From Defluviicoccus sp. (GTDB lineage: Bacteria > Pseudomonadota > Alphaproteobacteria > Rhodospirillales > Defluviicoccaceae), in contig CP058705.1 of assembly GCA_013414705.1 (NCBI GenBank), positions 8,312 through 20,493 on the forward strand: a stretch of DNA of 12,182 nucleotides, read 5' to 3'. The position numbers were made by a program, and so were the translations under genes. Under the pieces are notes generated by a model. That model was not told the DNA's origin. It was given only the letters and a program-made list of their open reading frames with translations, and did no database searches. This document shows positions 7,882 to 12,182 of this stretch, piece after piece. How positions within the stretch are numbered: the first letter of the stretch is position 1; the number at the start of each line of letters is the position of its first letter.

Positions 7882-8528
7882 CGCTGGCCGGCGTCAGTGG
7901 CGTCTCCGTCACCACCGATCCCGCGACCGACACGGTGACGTTCGCACCGTCGTACGGGGCGGGTGCCAGCAGCGTTTGTGAAGGCAACGACAGCCGTCTG
8001 TCGGATCCGCGCACTCCTACCGAGCATGCTGCCAGCCACAAGGCTGGTGGCGGTGATGCGGTCAGGCTCGACGAGTTTGCGGCGCCCACCGACGTCGCCA
8101 CGCTCAACGCATCGGCGTCGGCGCATGGGCTGTGCCCGAAGCTCTCGGGCAATGCCGCCCAGCACCTGGACGGCACCGGCACCTGGTCGGCGCCGCCCTA
8201 CGACATCCTGTGCGGCATCGTGGGCACGCCGGCGAATGGCGAAGTGGTGCTGCTGTTCGTCGCCCCGCGGCCGTTCCGCATTCCGGCGAACGCGACCGGC
8301 AGCCAGCTGAAGGCCGGCACGGCGGCGACAGGGGCGGCGGTGTTCTCGATCGAGAAGAACGGTGTGTCGGTTCTGAGCGCGACCGTTGCTGCCTCGGGCA
8401 ATACCGCCAGCTTCTCCGGCAGCCCGGCCGACTTCGCCGCCGGCGACGTGCTCAGGATCGTGGCGCCTGCTACCGCCGATGCGACGCTGGGCGACATCGC
8501 GATCACGCTCGCAGCGACGTTGCTCTGA
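7599..8528 (+). CDS. Tailspike/tail fibre C-terminal part (frameshift fragment)
   Basis: Real sequence starts about 7713 (PDEAGDPVGTALRSFSPADV) and runs to TGA 8526-8528. The earlier arginine-rich part is a shadow. Motifs common at the ends of phage fibres are clear: VCEGNDSRLSDPRTPTEHAA, HGLCPKLSGNAAQHLDGTG, and a final beta-rich domain with GVSVLSATVAASGNTASFSG and GDVLRIVAPATADATLGDIA. The EGND-x-RL-S-D-x-RTPT and HGL-x-PKLSG-x-A motifs recur in tail fibre proteins of many phages. This segment probably forms the distal trimer of the spike. If the three breaks are genuine, this C-terminus would not be joined to the helix. The next gene starts 13 bases downstream with a strong ribosome-binding site. 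Confidence 0.68.
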   Translation: MDRRRQRRGPAHPERSLGRYREPGADQRRAAAAAADHPDEAGDPVGTALRSFSPADVARIASAYGGEGSSQPAFAKIAVSGQTTVQADAALDTLTLAGVSGVSVTTDPATDTVTFAPSYGAGASSVCEGNDSRLSDPRTPTEHAASHKAGGGDAVRLDEFAAPTDVATLNASASAHGLCPKLSGNAAQHLDGTGTWSAPPYDILCGIVGTPANGEVVLLFVAPRPFRIPANATGSQLKAGTAATGAAVFSIEKNGVSVLSATVAASGNTASFSGSPADFAAGDVLRIVAPATADATLGDIAITLAATLL

Positions 8529-8532
8529 GGAG
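8527..8532 (+). promoter_or_regulatory. Ribosome-binding site for the three-repeat fibre gene
   Basis: GAGGAG is followed by AGAACTGTC and then ATG 8542, giving a near-consensus Shine-Dalgarno sequence. It decides ATG 8542 over the longer frame from 8386, whose first 52 residues are the shadow of the tailspike end. Confidence 0.7.
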
Positions 8533-8541
8533 AGAACTGTC

Positions 8542-9723
8542 ATGCCGGCACGGCAAAGCTTCTACGCCGAGGACCTCGCGGAACACAGCACCACCAGCAC
8601 CGACTGGCCGACCACGCTGTCGCTCTCATTCACCCCGGAGGCCGGCGCGGTTTACTGGCTGTTGTTCTCCGCGGCACTCGGCAACTCCAGTGGCGTCGAC
8701 GATCATGTCGGCCAGGTCGAAGTCTACCACGTCGAGGCGGACACCACGCTCATCAGCCAGTCGATGCAGCGCCAGGAGGCATCAAGCCCGCCGGACTGGC
8801 TCGCCGTCTTTGGCATCGCCCGGCTGAGCTTCGGCGCGGCACCCGGCGCGCCGAAGCTCGAGGTCAACATCCGCTCCTCGCATGCCGGCGACACGACGAA
8901 GATCAAGGACGCGCGCCTGCTGCTGATCCGGGCCGATGCGACCGACGCCTACGCCGAGAGCCTGGCGCAGGTGAACACCGGCAGCACCGGCTGGCAGACC
9001 GCGGCGACGCTGACGCTCACGCCCGCTTCGCCCGGCGACTATCTGCTGATCGCATCGGCAACACGCGCCAGCGACGCCAATCTCGGGGCCATGCGTTGCC
9101 GGCTCGACGACGTCACCGGCGGTACCACCTACGGCGACCGGGCGTGGTACAGCAAGGACGACTGGGACAATCAGCCGTTTGCGGTGATGCAGAAGCTCAG
9201 CCTCGGTGCTGCTGCGCGCACCTTGCAGCTGCAGTATCGCTCGGAGAGCGGCACGCTGTGCTACCTCCGCGACGCCCGCATTCTGGCGCTGCGGCTCGAT
9301 GCGTTCGATAGCGCGTACGTCGCATCCAACTATGCGACTCAGAGCACCACGGCTGCGGACGACCAGGACTTGCTGACGCTGAGTGCAACGCCGCTGGCGC
9401 TGCAGCACGCGGTTATCGCCGTCGGTGCGTACAACACCGTTTCGACCGGTGTCTCCGGTTCTCTGAGCGTCGCCAGGGACGGCAGCACTATCGCGGAGTG
9501 GAACCGCGAGGCGCCCAACGCTGCCGGCTGGCAGTGCGCCGGGCTGGTGCAGCGGGCGGCCTTGTCTGCGGTCGCTACGACCTGGACATGGCGGGCGCGC
9601 GCGGAAGCGGCAGGCACCCCCGTCAATGTCGGTGATCTCGCCATCACCGTTCTGCAGTTGGAGGCGACACCCCTCCGGCGCGGAGGCGGTGCATGGGAGT
9701 TGTGGCGTAGGCACTCAGGCTAA
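8542..9723 (+). CDS. Fibre-like protein of three beta-rich repeats (complete copy)
   Basis: The product is 393 residues and has no named family that I recognise. It consists of three degenerate copies of one domain: residues about 5-134, 137-257 and 258-377. Each copy opens with a polar Ser/Thr stretch, followed by L-x-L-x-P-x-x-G-x-Y-L-L-I/F-A/S-A (TPASPGDYLLIASAT in repeat 2). Each closes with a strand such as KDARLLLIRADA, RDARILALRLDA or GDLAITVLQLEA. This looks like a string of beta-sandwiches, as in a fibre or receptor-binding accessory. The last 16 residues (PLRRGGGAWELWRRHSG) differ from the second copy because one G is missing near 9670-9673. With it the end would read EATPAPARRR and stop at about 9710. 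A partial, diverged copy lies at about 10977-11818. Position after the tailspike supports a virion role. Confidence 0.65.
   Translation: MPARQSFYAEDLAEHSTTSTDWPTTLSLSFTPEAGAVYWLLFSAALGNSSGVDDHVGQVEVYHVEADTTLISQSMQRQEASSPPDWLAVFGIARLSFGAAPGAPKLEVNIRSSHAGDTTKIKDARLLLIRADATDAYAESLAQVNTGSTGWQTAATLTLTPASPGDYLLIASATRASDANLGAMRCRLDDVTGGTTYGDRAWYSKDDWDNQPFAVMQKLSLGAAARTLQLQYRSESGTLCYLRDARILALRLDAFDSAYVASNYATQSTTAADDQDLLTLSATPLALQHAVIAVGAYNTVSTGVSGSLSVARDGSTIAEWNREAPNAAGWQCAGLVQRAALSAVATTWTWRARAEAAGTPVNVGDLAITVLQLEATPLRRGGGAWELWRRHSG
8869..9688 (+). repeat. Long direct repeat, left copy (repeats 2-3 of the fibre gene)
   Basis: This segment matches 10977-11796 in the same orientation. Spacing is 2,107 bases and constant from 8911 to 9672, with no indel. 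There is one single-base length difference at each end: the GGG run at 11014-11016 in the right copy and 9670-9673 in the left copy. By hand count the encoded proteins differ at about 32 of about 217 aligned residues, so the copies are clearly homologous but not a recent duplication. Confidence 0.9.
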
Positions 9724-10128
9724 TATTGCTTTGAGACTAACGAACAGAACGAGGCGGATAAAAGCGAAGTGAGATCTGCCGGAAGATTTATGCGTCGGTT
9801 TCGACCGGGGCACACGCGCAGTTCCTATTAGCCTCGCCATCATGTACTGGGACGCTGGTACTTCGTCGTCATTGACGTGTTGGGGCGGCACGGTAGCAAC
9901 CTGGAGACGCGGCGCAAGCGGAACAGCGCGTCAGGCTAAGTGGCTCTTTCTTGCTTTATGCCCGCGCTGTGCTGTCCGATCATCTCCAATGCCTTTCGTC
10001 TGGACGCTTCTGCCTGGTGACGGTGCAGCTGAGTGACTTCGGTGGCATGTCATGGCCGAGTTGCGCGAGTTGGTCATTATCCATGGGCTCGCTCTGACGT
10101 CGCGGAGACCTGCTGATACGCAATACCT
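9724..10128. other. About 400 bases without a recognisable gene
   Basis: This lies between the three-repeat fibre gene and the end of the restored TIR gene. Composition is mixed and less GC-rich than the tail operon. The longest open frame (9842-10036, 64 residues beginning MYWDAGTSSSLTCWGG) has no visible ribosome-binding site and no motif I recognise. A shorter frame reads WYFVVIDVLGRHGSN and stops after about 35 codons. It may be a degraded gene remnant or the non-coding left arm of the inserted segment. I see no tRNA, no clear inverted repeat and no transposase trace. Confidence 0.5.
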
Positions 10129-10220
10129 TCATAGATCTTGACTGACGCTAATGCGTTCCTTCCGAATAAAATTTGCATTACAAATAAATTTTATGGTCTC
10201 TCCAGCGGCAACAGAAAAAT
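10129..10220 (-). pseudogene. Out-of-frame C-terminal continuation of the TIR gene
   Basis: On the minus strand, one frame away from the TIR frame, the sequence reads SKSDKIDFSVAAGETIKFIC, then NANFIRKERISVSQDL and a TGA at 10131-10129. The S-x(4)-DFxVxAGExxxFxC pattern is how a DUF2846/PEGA-like domain usually ends, and it continues directly from PPGNYVLYIEAGTS of the TIR protein. The join lies at an A6 run (10241-10246, T6 on the coding strand). One more base there gives a single 253-residue protein from 10889 to 10129. The real gene therefore probably ends at 10129. Confidence 0.65.
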
Positions 10221-10889
10221 CTATCTTGTCGCTTTTCGACAAAAAAGAAATCCAAGTGCGCTTGTTCCTGCCTCGATATAAAGAACGTAGTTTCCAGGCG
10301 GCACCTGATAGCGTCTAACAGCGTCGTTAGGGACTTCACCAACCCGTTCCCCATTTAAGAATATTTTGAAATTAGCAGCTGATACAGCTATACTTCCAGT
10401 CCTTCTAATGACTAACGTCGCAGGTGGACCGACTCTCGGAATATCTATACTAGTTGATATGTCCTGTACCAGTCTCTCTAATCCTGCATTATACCCCGTA
10501 GAACTGCGGTGATCTAGCCATATAGCTTGGCATTCATTCAAAGGTTTGATGCGTGGTGGTAGTTCCTTTTGATCGGGGACCTTTGCGCCATCTACAACGA
10601 CAGGGATAACGAGCTTTCCGGTTCCAAATGCAGTTGCTAACTCTTGATGGACCCAGTCGTTCTCATCGCGTAAACGTGGTGATAACCACCGTGTGCCGAT
10701 GATTACAACCAACACTTTACATGAAGATACTCTGTCTTTTAGAATCAGAGGCCACTTCATCCCCGGTGAAATCGCACTTGTATCTAAGAAGACGGCGGAA
10801 TCGCCGAAAGATTGCCTCAATTTATCGAACACTCTACCTGCGTGACCTGCCGAGTCCTCACGTCGGTAGCACACAAACAATGCCGTCAT
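10221..10889 (-). CDS. TIR-domain protein with PEGA/DUF2846-like C-terminal domain
   Basis: Residues 1 to about 135 form a bacterial TIR domain: box 1 FVCYRREDSAG (5-15), box 2 FLDTSAISPGMKW (34-46), then VLVVIIGTRWLS and DWVHQEL. Glu83 of that last motif aligns with the catalytic glutamate of NAD-cleaving TIR domains. Residues from about 157 (ATLVIRR, FKIFLNGERVGEV, YQVPPGNYVLYIE) form a small beta domain of PEGA/DUF2846 type, which could bind a surface or ligand. No membrane segment is seen. ATG 10889 is preferred over ATG 10904: GGTGGG lies just before it, and box 1 then starts close to the N-terminus. The gene is antisense to the tail operon and much AT-richer, so probably acquired. TIR NADases act in anti-phage defence (Thoeris, CBASS, Pycsar); no partner gene is visible here, so a defence role is inference. 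The frame ends early at 10221 through a probable missing base. Confidence 0.82.
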   Translation of the reverse strand: MTALFVCYRREDSAGHAGRVFDKLRQSFGDSAVFLDTSAISPGMKWPLILKDRVSSCKVLVVIIGTRWLSPRLRDENDWVHQELATAFGTGKLVIPVVVDGAKVPDQKELPPRIKPLNECQAIWLDHRSSTGYNAGLERLVQDISTSIDIPRVGPPATLVIRRTGSIAVSAANFKIFLNGERVGEVPNDAVRRYQVPPGNYVLYIEAGTSALGFLFCRKATR

Positions 10890-10891
10890 CG

Positions 10892-10897
10892 ATCCCA
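10892..10897 (-). promoter_or_regulatory. Ribosome-binding site candidate for the TIR gene
   Basis: On the minus strand GGTGGG stands close before ATG 10889. The alternative ATG at 10904 has only CGGGGT directly adjacent, with too little spacing. This favours the start at 10889. Confidence 0.4.
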
Positions 10898-10976
10898 CCC
10901 CCATACCCCGTTGGTATACAACTAAGCGTCGTTCTCAAGGACACCGCTGACAACTTTCCAGCATCACGGTGGCCGA

Positions 10977-11796
10977 ATCCGCTCGTCCTTTGCCGGCGAC
11001 CCAACCAGGATCAGGGCGCGCGCCTGCTGCTGATCCGGGCCGCTGCGGCCGACGCATACGCCGAGAGCCTGGCGCAGGCGAACACCGACAGCACCAGCTG
11101 GCAGACCGCGGTGACGCTGGCGTTCACGTCCGCTTCGCCCGGCGATTATCTGCTGATCGCATCGGCGACGCGGGCCAGCGACGCCAATCTCGGGGCCATG
11201 CGCTGCCGGCTCGACGACGTCACCAGCGGTGCCAGCTACGGCGACCGGGCATGGTACAGCAAGGACGACTGGGACAACCAGTCGTTCGCGGTGATGGAAG
11301 GGTTTAGTCTCGGTGCTGCTGCGCGCACCTTTCGCCTGCAGTATCGTTCGGAGAGCGGCACGGTGTGCTACCTCCGCGACGCCCGCATCCTGGCGCTGCG
11401 GCTGGATGCGTTCGACAACGCGTACGTCGCGTCCAATCACGCCAACCAGAGCACATCGAGTGCGGACGGCCAGGACTTGCTGACGCTGAGTGCGACGCCG
11501 CTGGCAGTCCAGCACGCCGTTATCGCCGTCGGTGCCTACAACACCGTTTCGACCGGTGTCTCCGGCTATCTGAGCGTCGCCAAAAACGGCAGCGCGGTCG
11601 CGGAGTGGAATCGCGAGGCGCCCAACGCCGCCGGCTGGCAGTGCGCCGGACTGGCGCAGCGGGCGGCCTTGTCTGCGGTCGCCACAACCTGAACATGGCG
11701 GGCACGCGCGGAAGCGGCAGGCACCACCATCACTGTCGGCGATCTCGCCATCGCCGTCCTGCAGCTGGAGGCGACGCCCGCTCCGGCGCGGAGGCG
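10977..11796 (+). repeat. Long direct repeat, right copy
   Basis: This is the partner of 8869-9688 in direct orientation. Recognisable similarity starts around 10970-10977 (ATCCGCTC, TGCCGGCGAC shared) and ends after CTCCGGCGCGGAGGCG at 11796. Beyond both ends the two loci share no obvious sequence. Confidence 0.88.
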
Positions 11797-11818
11797 CACC
11801 ATGGCGTTCGCCGGGTGA
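10977..11818 (+). pseudogene. Headless second copy of the three-repeat fibre gene, with a nonsense codon
   Basis: This corresponds to residues about 110 to the end of the complete copy at 8542-9723, i.e. the end of repeat 1 and all of repeats 2 and 3. The first domain, the start codon and the ribosome-binding site are missing. The open frame continues upstream to 10721 only because it runs by chance through the antisense strand of the TIR gene. The homologous N-terminal edge (RIRSSFAGDPTRIR, from 10974) is one frame off and joins at the GGG run 11014-11016. Inside the copy TGG (Trp348 of the complete copy) is TGA at 11690-11692, so the frame stops before the last strands. Homology resumes after it (TWRARAEAAGTTITVGDLAI) and ends EATPAPARRRTMAFAG with TGA at 11816-11818. 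It is a remnant, and no functional product is likely. Confidence 0.75.
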
Positions 11819-11850
11819 AGCCGTTGTGACGGCGGTTCCGGGTCGCCTGG

Positions 11851-12182
11851 TCAGGACGCGCGGCGCGCCTCGATGAATCCGAAGGTCGGGTATACGGTAA
11901 TGCCCATCTGATTGCTGGGCGGCCACCACACCCGGACGCGTGTCCAGTCGTTGCCGGGCGAGACGTCGATCACCGGCACATCTTCATTGATCTGATGCCG
12001 CACCCAGTTGGCGTGGGTGGCCAGAATCCGTCGCTCGGACAGCACACGCGACACCACCGCGACGTGGCCGTCGCGCAGGCGCGCTGATCGGCGGAAGACG
12101 AGCACGCTTCCGGCTGTAGGGCTCTGCGTCCGCCGGTAGCGGCCCTTCGCCTTCGCCCACCAGTCGGCGGCGTCGCCACGCA
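11851..12182 (-). CDS. CHAP-domain cell-wall hydrolase (N-terminus outside the window)
   Basis: The minus-strand frame is open from the window edge to a stop at 11853-11851, giving about 109 residues of the C-terminal part. The start lies beyond 12182; the internal GTG at 12105 is not the true start. It reads GDAADWWAKAKGRYRRTQSP, then AGSVLVFRRSARLRDGHVAV, HANW, DVSPGNDWTRVRVWW and VYPTFGFI. G-x-A-x-x-W followed by P-x-x-G-(S/A)-V-L-V-F, GHVAVV (catalytic His) and HANW (Asn/His) is the CHAP amidase/endopeptidase pattern. The catalytic Cys would lie upstream, outside the window. This compact type with the DVS-x-x-NDW-x-x-VRVWW tail is what I associate with chromosomal proteins of Rhodospirillales-type alphaproteobacteria. 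It could instead be a phage lysin. It converges on the fibre remnant with 32 bases between. Confidence 0.78.
   Translation of the reverse strand, partial: RGDAADWWAKAKGRYRRTQSPTAGSVLVFRRSARLRDGHVAVVSRVLSERRILATHANWVRHQINEDVPVIDVSPGNDWTRVRVWWPPSNQMGITVYPTFGFIEARRAS

Noticed and set aside
9435..9460. Hairpin ACACCG...CGGTGT in both fibre copies
   Set aside because: The 6-bp stem is present in both copies, but it lies in conserved coding sequence and is explained by shared descent.
9842..10036. A 64-residue gene
   Set aside because: No ribosome-binding site, no recognisable motif, and composition like random frames; kept only as part of the gene-free stretch.
10905..10970. A sigma-70-like promoter for the TIR gene
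   Set aside because: TTGAGA and TATACC occur upstream on the minus strand, but their spacing is about 14 bases, and TTGTCA has no good partner at 16-18 bases.
10721..11692. A 323-residue gene starting at 10721
   Set aside because: Its first ~90 codons are the antisense of the TIR gene, and there is no ribosome-binding site. Only the part from about 11018 is homologous to the fibre.
8869..11796. Template/variable repeat pair of a diversity-generating retroelement
   Set aside because: Two similar copies near a fibre gene invite this idea, but the repeats are far too long, the differences are not confined to adenines, the copies are coding throughout, and no reverse transcriptase is present in the window.
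8869..11796. Invertible fibre cassette
   Set aside because: The two copies are in the same orientation, and no recombinase or inverted crossover site is seen.
11820..11833. Terminator between the convergent genes
   Set aside because: GCCGT-TGTG-ACGGC can form a 5-bp hairpin but has no following T run on either strand, and such short stems are common in GC-rich DNA.

Overview
This window is the distal end of a siphovirus-type (lambda/HK97-like) tail module in a GC-rich genome, most likely a prophage in an alphaproteobacterium. The tail operon runs on the + strand. The alphaproteobacterial (Rhodospirillales-like) assignment is an inference from high GC, the TipJ-type tail tip protein and the style of the CHAP-domain protein at the right edge. 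No marker gene confirms it.

Layout: (1) 1-4285, tail tip: the C-terminal end of a DUF1833-like tail protein, an NlpC/P60 tail peptidase, and a host-specificity (J/TipJ-like) protein that spans 604-4285 but is broken by two single-base frameshifts. (2) 4312-8528, fibre region: a small unknown protein, a tail-collar/short-fibre protein with HxH metal-site motifs, and a parallel beta-helix tailspike spanning 5560-8528 and broken by three frameshifts. (3) 8542-9723, a fibre-like protein made of three repeats of one beta-rich domain. (4) About 9724-10970, an insert whose right part is clearly AT-richer. It carries one minus-strand gene, a TIR-domain protein with a PEGA/DUF2846-like C-terminal domain, plus about 400 bases with no recognisable gene. 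(5) About 10970-11818, a second, headless and decayed copy of the last two thirds of the three-repeat protein. (6) 11851-12182 (minus), a CHAP-domain cell-wall hydrolase, incomplete at the window edge and possibly host flank.

The tip peptidase, J-like protein, collar protein, tailspike and repeat protein would together form the adsorption apparatus. The first genes overlap by a few bases, which suggests translational coupling. The most interesting feature is the TIR gene. It lies antisense to the tail operon between a full fibre gene and a truncated direct repeat of it, which is the arrangement expected of an accessory (moron or defence) gene acquired by recombination at the fibre locus.

Caution: eight single-base reading-frame breaks are visible, and most sit at runs of three to six identical bases that appear one base short. 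Restoring one base at each run rejoins coherent proteins. Sequencing or assembly error is therefore a serious alternative to genuine gene decay. An in-frame nonsense codon in the second fibre copy is a substitution and is not explained that way.
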